The notes: generated by a model from the sequence alone, not told the origin. A stretch of DNA of 64,000 nt from Bubalus kerabau (GCF_029407905.1 NC_073637.1:42966501-43030500); one strand, 5' to 3'; shown: positions 1 through 11,256, numbered from the stretch's first letter. Translations and numbers: made by a program.

Positions 1-172
1 AGACTTTATACATAGAAATAAGTGCAATATTTTGATTTTTTAAAATTCCTAGCAAAATGTTTGGATATACTTTTTGTTTGCTTCAAAATAACAACTTTTT
101 GCTACCAAAATCTTATTTCCTTATATTTTATTGTTTTTTAGTTGTTAAATTGTAGTTATCTCTATATAAATG

Positions 173-173
<1 letters not shown>

Positions 174-206
<33 letters not shown>

Positions 207-212
207 TATATA
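174..212. repeat. (TA)n microsatellite
   Basis: Uninterrupted TA dinucleotides for about 30 bases, then an imperfect extension. Probably length-polymorphic. Confidence 0.95.
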
Positions 213-315
213 AAATTCTAAAAAGGCATCCAATAATCATTCCCTTGCAAAATTTCTCTTCTGAGTGCAGGCCGAACCTCTATCATACTTTTAATCAATA
301 ATACAGAGTAAAAGT

Positions 316-583
316 CAGAAAAGACAATGGCACCCCACTCCAGTACTCTTGCCTGGAAAATCCCATGGGCGGAGGAGCCTGGTGGGCTGCAGTCCATGGG
401 GTCTCAAAGAGTCGGACACGACTGAGCTACTTCACTTTCACTTCTCACTTTCATGCATTGGAGAAGGAAATGGCAACCCATCCAGTGTTCTTGCCTGGAG
501 AATCCCAGGGACGGGGGAGCCTGGTGGGCTGCCATCTCTGAGGTCGCACAGAGTCAGACACGACTGAAGTGACTTAGCAGCAT
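316..583 (+). mobile_element. Bov-A2 SINE (dimer), complete
   Basis: Two Bov-A monomers in tandem, joined by a CACTTTC-rich linker near 430-455, ending in the usual CTTAGCAGCA tail. An exact 11-bp TSD (AGAGTAAAAGT) lies at 305-315 and 584-594, which fixes both ends. Short open frames across it are translated SINE, not genes. Confidence 0.95.
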
Positions 584-630
584 AGAGTAAAAGTAAGGGA
601 ATTTTGGAGATACAACTAGTTGTGGTAGCG

Positions 631-826
631 AGTTAGTTGCTAAGTAGCATCTGACTCTCGCAACTCCATAGACTGTAGCCCACCAGGCTCCTCTGTCCCT
701 GGGATTTCCCAGGCAAGCACACTGGAGTGGGCTGCCATTTCCTTCTCCAGAGGATCTTCCCAACCAGGGATTAAACCCAGGTCTACGCTGCAGGCAGAGT
801 CTTTACCGATTGAGCCACAAGAGAAA
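631..826 (-). mobile_element. Bov-tA SINE
   Basis: Reverse-complement Bov-tA: Bov-A body (CCACCAGGCTCCTCTGTCC) followed by the tRNA-derived head (CAGGCAGAGTCTTTACC...TGAGCCAC). Moderately diverged; no clear TSD. It lies in opposite orientation to the Bov-A2 about 50 bp upstream. Confidence 0.9.
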
Positions 827-875
827 CAGATATGACTAAGTTTCCTAATAAATTGATTTTGAGTTAATTAAAAGG

Positions 876-956
876 GAGGGACAGAGAGGCCTGGCATGCT
901 GCAGTCCACGGGGTTGCGAAGAGTTGGACAAGACTTAGCAAATGAATAGCAACAAA
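876..956 (+). mobile_element. BovB LINE 3'-end fragment
   Basis: The last ~80 bp of BovB: GGCCTGGCATGCTGCAGTCC, then the GTTGGACAAGACTTAGC motif and an ACAA-type tail. A 5'-truncated, diverged copy. The shared 3' end means a Bov-A monomer remnant cannot be fully excluded. Confidence 0.65.
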
Positions 957-1203
957 AGGGAGACTAACCTAGGATGATCTGACCTAATTGGTAGGTCTTT
1001 AACAGTTGAACTGGCTCTTTTAAAAGACAGAGACTCTCCTGCAGGCTTTGAAGAAGCATTCTGTGACTCTGTGAGAGACTTGCATGTCTTGGACCTGAGT
1101 CTAACCTCCATGGGGTGAGAGAAACTCCTAGCATACTGGCAGCAAGATAGTGGGCAACTGAAGACTATAGCTGCAAGAGTATGGATTCTGTCAAAACCTG
1201 AAT

Positions 1204-1410
1204 TCTGCTCAGTCTCTATATTCATGTCCAACTCTTTGTGACCCAATGGACTGTAACCTGCCAGGCTTCTCTGTCCATAGGATTCTACAGGCAAGACTAT
1301 TAAAGTGGATTGCCATGCCCTCCTTCAGGGGATCTTCCCAACCTAGGGATAAGACCTGTGTCTCTGGCATTGCAGGCAGATTCTTTACTGCTGAGCCACC
1401 TGGGAAATCC
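1204..1410 (-). mobile_element. Bov-tA SINE with 12-bp TSD
   Basis: Body and tRNA-like head are both present (GCAGGCAGATTCTTTACTGC, GAGCCACCTGGGAAATCC). Exact 12-bp TSD CAAAACCTGAAT at 1192-1203 and 1411-1422. Confidence 0.95.
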
Positions 1411-1712
1411 CAAAACCTGAATGACCCTGTACAAAAGCCCCAAGACTCAAATGAGATTGAATTCTAGGCTAACACCTGATTCTAGACTTGCTAATCTAGC
1501 TAATTCATATCCAGACTCCTGATCAATGGAAACTGTGAGCTAATAAATTTGTTTGCTTCTAAGCTTCTAAGTTTGTGGAAATCTGTTGTGCAACAATTAG
1601 AAAACTGAAGCAAACTATATGTTCATCATTAACGAACTTGATTTTTCTGAGCTACATTTCTGAGCTCCTCCTGAAGGCCTTTCTTCTTTTTTGTGATAAC
1701 ATAGCAACTTAT

Positions 1713-1927
1713 GAAAGTGAAAGTGAAGTCTCTCAGTCATGTCTGACTCCTTGCAACCCCATGGACTGTAGCCTACCAGGCTCCTCCATCCATGGAATTT
1801 TCCAGGCAAGAGTACCAGAGTGGGTTGCCATTTCCTTTTCCAGGGGATCTTCCTGACCCAGGCATCAAACATGGGTCTCCCACATTGTAGGCAGACACTT
1901 TTACCATCTAGCCACCAGGGAAGTCCC
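1713..1927 (-). mobile_element. Bov-tA SINE with 11-bp TSD
   Basis: Begins with the GAAAGTGAAAGTGAAGTC linker and ends with GCCACCAGGGAAGTCC. Exact TSD TAGCAACTTAT at 1702-1712 and 1928-1938. Confidence 0.96.
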
Positions 1928-2088
1928 TAGCAACTTATAGGTCTCCACAAATATGACTAACCTTCATCATGCCTTTTGTAGTCTAGAATCTTCTGTTTCT
2001 CTTTACAAACTAACTTCAGAAAAATCGATTACCATCTGGCATTATCAATTCAGGACTGCACCACTTATCAATGAGCATGCATAATTTT

Positions 2089-2297
2089 GGGGTCTCCCTG
2101 GTGGCTCAGTGGTAAAGAATCTGCTTGCCAACACAGGAGATGCAGGTTCTATCCCTGGGTCAGGAAGATCCCTGGAGAAGAAAATGTCAACCCACTCCAA
2201 TATTCTTGCCTGGGAAATTCCAATGATTGAGGAGTCTGGTGGCTACAGTCTATAGGGTTGCAAGAGTTGGATATGACTTAGTGACTTAACAACAACA
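2089..2297 (+). mobile_element. Bov-tA SINE
   Basis: Sense copy beginning GGGGTCTCCCTGGTGGCTCAG and ending TTAGTGACTTAACAACAACA. Imperfect TSD, 12 of 14 bases alike (2075-2088, 2298-2311), so it is older than its neighbours. Confidence 0.93.
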
Positions 2298-2350
2298 GCA
2301 TACATAACTTTTATCCTTCAAGGAGTAGGTTTTCTTTTTAGGAAGTCTAA

Positions 2351-2834
2351 TCCAAGATGCTCAAGCTGGTTTAGAAAAGGGAGAGGAACCAGAGATCAAA
2401 TACCAATATCTGTTGGATCATAGAAAAAGCAAGAGAATTAAAAAAAAATCTACTTCTGATTCATTGACTACACTAAAGCATTTGACTGTGTGGATCACAA
2501 GAATAAAAAAAAAAAAAATCTACTTCTGATTCATTGACTACACTAAAGCATTTGACTGTGTGGATCACAATAAACTGTGGAAAATTCTTAAAGAGATGGC
2601 AATACCATACCACCTTCCTGCCTCCTGAGAAACCTGTATGCAGGTCAAGAAGCAACACTTAGAACCAGACATGGTAAAACATACTGGTTCAAAATTAGGA
2701 AAGAAGCACATCAAGGCTGTATATTGTCACCCTGTTTATTTAACTTCTATGCAGAGTACATCATGTGAAATGCCAGGCTGAATGAAGCACAAGCTGGAAT
2801 CATGATTGCTGGGAGAAATATAAATGACCTCAGA
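2351..2834 (+). mobile_element. BovB LINE (outer copy), 5' half: RT region
   Basis: 5'-truncated BovB entering in the reverse transcriptase coding region: CTCAAGCTGGTTT, then the FDCVDH-coding stretch TTTGACTGTGTGGATCAC and GCAGAGTACATCATG. The frame is broken by stops, A-runs and a 70-bp tandem duplication. At 2834 the sequence jumps abruptly to BovB 3'-end sequence; the missing continuation reappears at 3107. Confidence 0.92.
2431..2570 (+). repeat. 70-bp tandem duplication inside BovB
   Basis: Bases 2441-2500 and 2511-2570 are identical over 60 positions at a 70-bp period; the units begin in A-rich stretches. The duplication repeats the FDCVDH coding stretch and destroys the frame. Confidence 0.95.
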
Positions 2835-3106
2835 TTGATGCTAAAGCTGAAACTCCAGTACTTTGGCCACCTCATGTGAAGAGTTGACTCATTGGAAAAG
2901 ACTCTGATGCTGGGAGGGATTGGGGGCAGGAGGAGAAGGGGATGACAGAGGATGAGATGGCTGGATGGCATCACTGACTCGATGGACGTGAGTCTGGGTG
3001 AACTCCGGGAGTTGGTGATGGACAGGGAGGCCTGGCGTGCTGCGATTCATGGGGTCACAAAGAGTCAGACACGACTGAGCGACTGATCTGATCTGATCTG
3101 ATCTGA
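2835..3106 (+). mobile_element. Younger BovB 3' end inserted into older BovB
   Basis: Starts GATGCTAAAGCTGAAACTCC and runs to the BovB 3' terminus, ending in four to five GATCT pentamers. It is visibly less mutated than the copy that surrounds it and has little of that copy's indel damage. It covers the C-terminal coding tail and 3' end only. Confidence 0.9.
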
Positions 3107-3869
3107 TGCATATGACACCACCTTTAGGGCAGAAAGAAGAGAGAACTAAAAAGAGCCTCTTGATAAATGTGAAAGAAAAGAGTGGAAAAGCTGGCTTAAA
3201 GCTTAATATTGAAAAACTAAGATCATGGTATCTGGTCCCATCACTTCATGGCAAACAGATGGGGAAACAATGACAGACTTTATTTTCTTGGACTCCAAAA
3301 TCACTGCAGATTGTTGATTAAAGCCATGAAATGAAAAGACACTTGCTCCTTGGAAGAACAGCTACAACTAACATAGACAGCATATTAAAAAGCAGAGACA
3401 TTACATTTCTGACAAAAGTTCATCTAGTCAAAGCTTTGGTTTTTCCAGTAGACAGGTATGGATGTGAGAATTGGATCATAAAGAAGGCTGAGCATAAAAG
3501 AATTTTGCTTTTGAACTGTGGTGTTAGAGAAGACTCTTGAGAATCCCTTGGACCACAAGGAGATCCAACCAGTCTATCCCAAAGGTAATCAGTCCTGAAT
3601 ATTCACTGGAAGGACTGTTGCTGAAGCTGAAATTCCAATACTTTGGCCACCTGATGCAAAGAGCTGGCTCATTAGAAAACACCGTGATGCTAGGAAAGAA
3701 TGAAGGCAGGAGGGGACAACAGAGGATGAGATGATTGGATGGCACCACCAGCTCAATGATGATGAGTTTGAGCAAGCTCTGGGAGATGGTGAAGGACAGG
3801 GAAGCCTGGCGTACTACAGCCTATGGGGTCACAAACACTCGGACACAAGTGAGTGACTGAACAACAAAA
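3107..3869 (+). mobile_element. BovB LINE (outer copy), 3' half
   Basis: Resumes at the YADD region (CATATGACACCACC) where the outer copy broke off at 2834. It continues through the GAGAATTGGATCATAAAGAA region to the 3' end (GAGTGACTGAACAACAAA). Many stops and indels; an old copy. Confidence 0.92.
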
Positions 3870-3994
3870 TATTGTCCTCATGTTCTTAGGGATATGTCAA
3901 CCATATAGCTATTTATCACCTTCGTTTCATCTTGGCCAACTATTTTCTCATCTCTACAAATGTCTGCTTACTTGGACTTTTCTTAGAGAATATA

Positions 3995-4159
3995 CCATGG
4001 ACTGTAGCCCACCTATCTCCTCTGTCCATGAAATCCTTCAGGCAAGAATACTTGAGTGAGTAGCCAGTCCCTTCTCCAGATCTTTCCAACCCAGGGATTC
4101 AACCCAGGTCTCCTACACTGCAGGCAGATTCTTTACCATCTGAGTCATTAGGGAAGCCT
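3995..4159 (-). mobile_element. Bov-tA SINE, truncated in the body
   Basis: Head is good (GCAGGCAGATTCTTTACCATC, GGGAAGCC) but the element's 3' portion is absent before CCATGGACTGTAGCCCACC. Confidence 0.9.
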
Positions 4160-6570
4160 ATCTTGTTCGAAAACTAATGTAACTTGGAATTACCAAGGAT
4201 TTACTCTCATTATTCCTTTTTTTGTTGTTGTTATTTCAAAGAAATAGACTGATTTATTCAGTTCATACTAGTAGTAACAATCGATTGTGCATATATTTGT
4301 TAATCACCAGGAATAAATAACCATGTTAACAATGATTTTAAGTGAGAACAGTCACTCTAATATGTCTATTTTTGTTTACATCTTCACATATAACTCATGT
4401 TATGATCCAGTCCTAAAACAGTGCTACAATTAAATAAACACAGTTTCAGTACCCACCAGCTAATTGCAACATGTTTAAATATCTTCTGAAGTCTCTTCGT
4501 TTGAAATACATAGCCATAATCTTCCCATTTCATCTCATTTTGCTATCTACAGCTCTGAACTGCCCCTACAAATATCTCTCCTTCCATTAGTCAACTTAGT
4601 TCACAATCAATTTTATAGTTTTCTCTTCATACATACATATACATATATTCTAATTTCCCCTCCTTTTTTAAAATGATAATTTTTATTTTTTTCCTTGCCT
4701 CTTTTGATCTTCCTCACTGCACATTCTCTGATTTTTTCACAAAAAGAAACTAAAAGAAAAAAAGTTGATAGAATTATCCAAGATAGTGGTGAGGAAGGAC
4801 CTAAATATATCTGTCTGCTAATATTTTTACCTGTCAAGCATATATTGAGTTGGTAGACAATATTTTATTAGGTCTGTGATTTTTCTATGCATATAACAAA
4901 GACTTTCTCAATAGCATCTTCTAATGTATATTTCAATACACAGTTAAAGGGACTGTGTGGCTCTAGGAATTTTTTTAACTTTCTTGTGGCTCTAGGTATT
5001 TTCTTCTTTTTCTCTTTCCTATATTTATTCTCTTTGCCTCCAACTTTTACCCTCATTTCCAGTTTCATAAGTAATTCCTCACAGGTCTTTTGGTTTCTCA
5101 CCCTTTCACCTCAGAGTGCAAAATTACTCTTACTCCCCTCCCAGAAAATTACTTTCTCTTTCATCTTGTACCTTTGGCATTCATTTCCTGTGGGGTTTCA
5201 TCACAAACAGCAGCAGGTGATGTTAACTGTTTAAAAACCATGGAAAAAAAAAAATCACAGGCATCTGTTGCCATAGCTGAAATATATACATTTGTTTCAG
5301 TTGCAGTAATGTGCCACAGACAGAGCCACATTCATATTTCTAACTTGATAATTTGCATTGTCTTATAACAGTACATTAAGAAGAGGAGATAATCTAAAAC
5401 GCACTAACAATTCTGTTCTGTGGGATTCCTAGCTACACTGGCAGGAATCAGAGTAGCCAGGGTGTGACTTTGAAACAGATAATATTTGTATCAAGCAACA
5501 AATGTTCTACCTACAATTCAAAATTTCCATTAGACAAGGAAGTCCCTTTCTAAATATCTACTCAGTCTCCAGAATCCTTTTGACTGCTAAAGCAATGTCC
5601 TAACACTGCTGGTTTGAGTTTTTTATGGGCCATTAAGTTGAGTGCAAAAGTCATAAATTATCTGTAAAAGCTACCCAAATTATAGCTATCTGTGGTTTTT
5701 CGATAAAGGCCAAGAATGTGTTTTAAAAAACACAGCCCATTGCATGGAAAAGAGCCAACCATGGAAAATATGTCTACCTTTCTACTTGTTTAAAATTTTC
5801 AGAGTCACTTAAGTATATCCACTGAACTCCTCTTCAGCAGGAAACTCCTCATCGATTCAGGCTTGTAATAAATATTGCCAATATTCTTATTGCTCATGTT
5901 CAAAAGAGTATGCCATCTGAGAAAGAAAACATTTGTTTTAAAGTATTTGAGGGGGGGCGGTGAGGGATGATCCACAAAAAGCATTTATAAAAGAGTACAA
6001 TTATTCTTTCAACTTCACAAGATCATAAAAGTCCAATGTACCTGAGCTAAACTAATACAGCTGAATCTCATTAATATGCTTGCTCAGAGCATTCAAACAT
6101 CAAAGACAAAAAACATCTGTATTCTAAATCAGACTTCATTTTATTTAAGAAATAAAAATTATGCAATTCTTTTCATTCTTGAAGTCTAACAAATTTACTA
6201 AATCCCAGTGCTTTATGAGTTTCTGACCACAGAACTGTCACGTCTGGAGACAGTAGAGAAAGCTGATGGCAGCCTTTCTTTGCTAATCAGAATAAAGAGA
6301 GTAAGATCATTTGTGTATACTGAATCCCATTTAAAACTGTTTTCAATATGCACCTTCCCCTACACGTGTGTTAAATCTTTCTAGAGTAGTTTAACATTTA
6401 GGATGTGCCCTAAATAGATTTAGATCAAAGAAATATATATAAATGTTAAAGAGATGTTTAAATAGAATGTGCCATATTATTAATCTGCTCTTAAAAATGC
6501 TCAGAAAACAAAATCATTGTTCTATATAACAACTACAGAAAAGTCTGATATGAAAATAAAAAGTGTAACT
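4160..6570. other. Single-copy AT-rich DNA, no gene seen
   Basis: No repeat or gene recognised. 4500-5200 is pyrimidine-rich on the + strand; this explains a 115-codon open frame at 4887-5234 rich in Phe, Leu and Ser, which I do not regard as a gene. A 7-G run lies at 5951-5957. Confidence 0.6.
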
Positions 6571-6772
6571 TGGTTAGTTGCTCAGTCATGTCGAGCTCTG
6601 TGACAACATGGACTGGAGCCTGCCAGGCTCCTCTGTCCAGGGAATTCTCCAGGCAAGAATACTGGATTATGTAGCCATTCCCTACCCCAGGGGATCTTCC
6701 CCATCTGGGATGGAACTCGAATCTTCTGTACTGTAGGCATATTCTTTACCACTGAGCCATCAGGGAAGCCCG
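6571..6772 (-). mobile_element. Bov-tA SINE
   Basis: Body GTTGCTCAGTCATGTC and head ATTCTTTACCACTGAGCC, ending GGGAAGCCCG. TSD 10 of 11: AAAGTGTAACT (6560-6570) and AAAGTGTGACT (6773-6783). Confidence 0.95.
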
Positions 6773-6783
6773 AAAGTGTGACT

Positions 6784-7892
6784 GTAGTTTTCAAACCTGA
6801 TTTTTCAGCAGAGGAGTATCTTTGTTTTTCACCAAAGGAATGTTGCTAAGGGCTCTGATCCATGCTTTGGTGAATTCTCCTGCACTCATCTGTTAGGACA
6901 GTTTTTAAGTGATTTAATATCATTTATTCATTAACAAATCAATCAACAATAAGAATGATGAGAAGATTTTGTAAATACTAAGTTGAAATCAGGGATTTTA
7001 CACAAGCAATTGTGATTTCTTTTCAGGCTCAGTGTCAATGTAATTTCTGTTTTTCATGTGGTGTGCTCACTAGCAAACATTGTGATTCATCCAAGCAGGT
7101 TGTTTCAAATGTTAACACTTCTTTTTTAAACAGCTTACCTTAGACCTTCTCCTAAATCACCAATCAAACCAATCCAAAAGCTAAAAATTAGTAATGGAAT
7201 TTTTCAAAAAAATTAATACAAACAAAACACCCTCCTTTGTTTTTGGAAAGTGCTCAGTATTTTCAGTTAAGCATTCAGTACAGTTTCTTTTCCAGAAAGC
7301 TGAGAGTTTATTATTGTTGCATACTCACTCTTTATTTCCAAGTAATTAAATGCATTTCATTTAAAGAGTTGAATTCGAATTATATCATTGCTATTTTTGT
7401 AAGTGTGTAGCATTGACAGTCACCAAATATTGCCAGAGGTAAAAGTACTAAAGATACAACAAGATCTCATATGGCTTATCCACGTTCTTAAGAGAGAAAG
7501 AGAGACAGAGATTTTGTTAATGGCATTTCTTCATCAATACTTCAATATTAACACTGAAATCTGTCTATTCATCTAATCTGGTTCTATTTAAATATTTGAT
7601 ATAGCTTCTATTTAAATATTTGAGATAGCAGAAACTTTAATGTAAAATTGTATTTTTATACTTGTTCTTATGATTTCAAGTTAAAAAGTTAGAAATTTTA
7701 TGTTTATAATATTATTATATATAGCATTATTCAACTTGCTTTATAAAACAAGTATGCCACTTCTTTTTAATAGTTAATTTCTTTTTACAAAATAAACAGT
7801 GATTATGGGGAAGCATTTTAAAAACAGCTCTTTGATAAACCTGGAGGTCTTTGGATTTTTAAACATTCTTTCATATTTTGTAACAAACTCAT
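6784..7892. other. Single-copy AT-rich DNA
   Basis: No gene or classified element seen. A purine-rich GA stretch lies at 7491-7510 and a 24-bp tandem duplication at 7582-7629 (separate entry). Confidence 0.6.
7582..7629. repeat. 24-bp tandem duplication
   Basis: 7582-7605 and 7606-7629 abut head to tail and match at 23 of 24 positions (TTCTATTTAAATATTTGA core). Confidence 0.95.
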
Positions 7893-7953
7893 CTGTTCAG
7901 TTCAGTTGCTCAGTCATGTCCAATTCTTTGCGACCCCATGAATCACAGCACGC
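7893..7953 (-). mobile_element. 61-bp BovB 3'-end insertion with TSD
   Basis: Only the terminal 61 bp of BovB: CTGTTCAGTTCAGTTGCTCA, then GCGACCCCATGAATCACAGC. An exact 9-bp repeat CAAACTCAT lies at 7884-7892 and 7954-7962, marking it as a separate, extremely 5'-truncated insertion. Confidence 0.85.
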
Positions 7954-7962
7954 CAAACTCAT

Positions 7963-9367
7963 ATTTGTCCTAATAATACATCCATACAATTATGCCATTT
8001 ACTTAGCACGTAGTAAATACTTGGTAAATGCTTCTAAAGGAATACTGAAAAACAAAATATGCATCATGTATGAAAGTAACAAGTACACTTTTTCCTTTTG
8101 TATTGGTGTGTGTGTGTGTGTTTGGCAAACATTTTATAGAGTGCTATTTAACATTATCATCGTATTTACTTGCATCAGTGTGACAAGGGCAACACGCACA
8201 TAAAGTCCCAGAAAAGTTGAAAGATTTAAGATAAGTGAAATCTTTAAATTCATACGTCAAAATGAGTATACACATACTATAAAACATTGAAAAAATAAAG
8301 TCTGCATAGTGAACAGAAAAATGTTAAGTATAGCTATTAAACACAATGGTACAAAAGTCAAGTCTGGGTTTAATACCCTTTCCCACCCAATGTTGTTTTC
8401 CCCCCAAATCCAAATTAACTTACTTTGATTGAAATTCATTTTCATACCAAATTTTATCTAATTATAACTAATAAAACTAACCTCTTTCCATTGTAATAAA
8501 AATTCTAAGAAACATTATTTTCCTGGATTTTATGTTCTTTCAAAATAACATTAAAACTTGGCCTGTGCTATAGACCTATTTTGCAAAATCTCACTACATG
8601 AAATTCACTCTGAGCTTACATTATAACACATAAATCCCCAAAGTTAATTAGAGTCACCCGTTTGCCTTATTTTGTTTGTTTTCTTTCACTGAATGAACTT
8701 ATGTGAGTGTTTTGACCAACTTGCTCTTCTTTTGTATTTTTTCACTGGTTTGGTCAATGTGAATCATTTGGTGTTGGTTACAGTGATATTTCTTTTTTCT
8801 TAAACTTGATCTGTCTTGTTATATTTGTATCAGTCGTTCTTAAATTTAAATTTCTTACTTAAATTTAAATTTCTTAAACTGTATCAGTTTCTTAAATTCA
8901 TTTATAATCAATTGCTCTTTCTGTTTGTAATCAATTTATAATCAATTTCTATTTATAATCAATTACTCTTTCTTGGTTTTAATGGTAAGAATTTCACCTC
9001 AATAGAAGAAACATTTTAAAGTATATAAGTCAAACAAAAACTCTTGCAATAAAGCTAACATAAACTTAATGCAATATGTCATTTCTTGAATTTTCTTATT
9101 CAGCAATACTCACTCTGAAAAAAAGAAGATGCACCGAGCAGTTGCCCCTAAACTTCATCCTCATTCAATTGAGTCACTATAACTTCAAAAATTAAATTAC
9201 ATTTGTACTGAAATTTGACTCAAACTTTTGGGGAATGTCAATAATATTTCAGTGCAAACAGATATACACAAAAACCCTTCCTCAACAGGGCAGCTCAGTG
9301 CTGTTTGATGGAAAAAAAGGGTCCAGGGCTTGATTTCTGCTTGAATTTTAAGAATTTGGACATTTGC
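7963..9367. other. Single-copy AT-rich DNA with simple duplications
   Basis: (TG)8 at 8105-8120. A 19-bp unit (CTTAAATTTAAATTTCTTA) is exactly tandem-duplicated at 8839-8857 and 8858-8876. ATAATCAATT then occurs three times between 8903 and 8963. No gene seen. Confidence 0.6.
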
Positions 9368-9530
9368 CATTTACTGAGCATCATTAGGTATTCTTGAAAC
9401 TTTATTATAATTTTTAAAGTAGATTTTATTCTTTCCATTTTACAGATTCAGATGTATTTTGTTATTGCCTAAAATCAAAGTGGTAAAATCAGGATTTTTA
9501 TCTGTCTTTCAGACTCCAGGGTCTATGTTC
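9368..9530 (+). mobile_element. MIR SINE, sense, decayed
   Basis: ATTTACTGAGCATCATTAGG, then CCATTTTACAGATTCAGATG, then AGACTCCAGGGTC in MIR order. Strongly diverged, as expected of a mammal-wide element. Confidence 0.6.
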
Positions 9531-10519
9531 TTTTTTTCTGCACATTTGAATTCTTTTTCATGCTTATAAAATAAATCAAATTTTTATATAATTTTTAAGT
9601 GTTACAAATGTAAAAAATTTAGAATTGTATATTCATAGATATGCAATTTATAATGCTATGTTAACAGAGTGAGGTTTAATTGCAGATTGTTTTCCAAGAT
9701 AATTTTTCATGTAATAACGTGAGTCAAATTTTAAATAGCTTCATAGTATTTCACCTTGCAATATATCATGTTTATTTAACAACTTCCATAGTCATAAACT
9801 GTACTTCAAATTTTTCATATTGCTGCTAAGCAATACCAGCAAAGGTAAGGAAATTAACATTTATTGTCCATCTGAAATATTTGGTGCTTTTAATATTTTT
9901 TTAAATATTATCTTTGTTGGAAAGAATTTGTGTCTGTGATATGAGATAGAATCAAAATTTGGATACATGTTTTTAAGAAGAGAAGTTTTACATGTAAAAT
10001 CGATACAGATTGATAGACAATTTCCTACTTAATATAAAATAGCATATCTGTATAATTCATAGTAATATAGCAAACATACCAAATCTTTTAAATTCATATT
10101 GGTACTATAAACATATTTTTATGAAGAACATGACGTCAATATATACAACCTGCAACACATTACCAGCAACATAGTAAACTTCAATAAATGGGAATATTTT
10201 CCTTAAGAATATGGATTTAACTAAGAGAATGCTTTTAACATTTACATTACTTCCTTGGAAAGTTTTCTATGGTGACTCTGAGTATTTAAACATTAGATAT
10301 GTTAATGAGGGGAATTTTAGTAGCAGATAAATACAGCTGCTAGCTGTGAACTAAAGACTTTACTCTTCATTCAGTTTCTTGCTCATATTTGTATCATGCT
10401 TTTTTTCTTGCTATCTATGAAACAATAATATAAAATAATTTTTAATTAAATGAACATTAACAGATTTATTTTACGATAAATAATAGATGTAATATACGAG
10501 TTTGCTGGCAAAGAGGCTA
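9531..10519. other. AT-rich DNA with a possible old L1 remnant
   Basis: Around 9735-9830 the order AGCTTCATAGTATTTCACC, ATCATGTTTATTTAAC and TTTTTCATATTGCTGCTAAG resembles the antisense end of mammalian L1 ORF2. The match is loose, so I give no separate element. The rest is single-copy. Confidence 0.35.
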
Positions 10520-10990
10520 TAATTTACATTGGCAACTCAATTACTTCTTGCTGCCCAACAAATCTCTAAAAACTTAGGGCTTAAAGCCACTGATTATTGG
10601 CTCATAATTTTGAAATTAGGCATAGCCTCTCTGACGGAGCCTCTCCTCTCTGTGGTTTGGTTGACATAGCTAAATTAGGCGTGGAGGGTCCACATGACTC
10701 ATTCATAGCTCTGATGTCTCAAGTAAGATGGCTGCAACAGCCTGGTTGCCTGGCTTCTCTTTCTCGCTCTTTGTAGTTTCTCATTCCTTTCACATGTCTG
10801 TCACCCACAAGGTGGTTGAGCTTCTTTTCATGGCAGCTATTGTCCAAGACAAAAAACAAAAATAGTAAGCATGCAAGCCTCTTAGATCTCAGCCTGGAAC
10901 TGGCAAAATATCATTTCCAATGTATTCCATTGATCAAAACCAATCATAAGAAAGCCAAGATCTAAGGGGAGGGGACATAAGACCAACAAT
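10520..10990 (+). mobile_element. Ancient mammal-wide interspersed repeat, family uncertain
   Basis: ACAAATCTCTAAAAACTTAG/GGCTTAAAGCCACTGATTATTGGCTC at the left, then AACTGGCAAAATATCATTTCC and AGATCTAAGGGGAGGGGACA at the right, in the order of a repeat seen widely in mammals. I recognise the pattern but cannot name the class (LTR or DNA transposon) with confidence. More G+C than its surroundings. Confidence 0.55.
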
Positions 10991-11074
10991 AAACACACAG
11001 GGATGGGAACAACTTCTGGTAGCCATCTTTCACAGGTTCCTTCACAATTTTTTGAGACATAGGCTCATATTCTT

Positions 11075-11256
11075 GTTGCTTGTTAGTTTGGGGCAAATTA
11101 CTTAACCTTTCTATCCTTCAGAATCTTCAACTGCAGAAAAAGCCTAACATTAATCTTTGTTTTGCAATGTTGCTGTAAAAACTAAAAGATTATGCATATA
11201 CAAATTAAATACATTACCATTCACATTGCACATTTCAATAAATGGGGATTATTATA
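11075..11256 (-). mobile_element. MIR SINE, antisense
   Basis: Antisense MIR landmarks in order: GGGGCAAATTACTTAACCTT, a CTGCAG-type core, GATTATGCATATACAAATTA, and TTCAATAAATGGGGATTATT at the end. Confidence 0.72.

Noticed and set aside
349..567. 72-codon open frame
   Set aside because: Lies wholly inside a Bov-A2 SINE flanked by a TSD. Similar frames recur in other Bov-A2 copies (for example 16233-16436 and 62755-63144).
4887..5234. 115-codon open frame
   Set aside because: Pyrimidine-rich DNA gives long Phe/Leu/Ser frames with few stops. No motif, no splice context and no start context.
10150..10195. Short MIR-like end (AACATAGTAAACTTCAATAAATG)
   Set aside because: Too short and too diverged to separate from chance without an alignment score.
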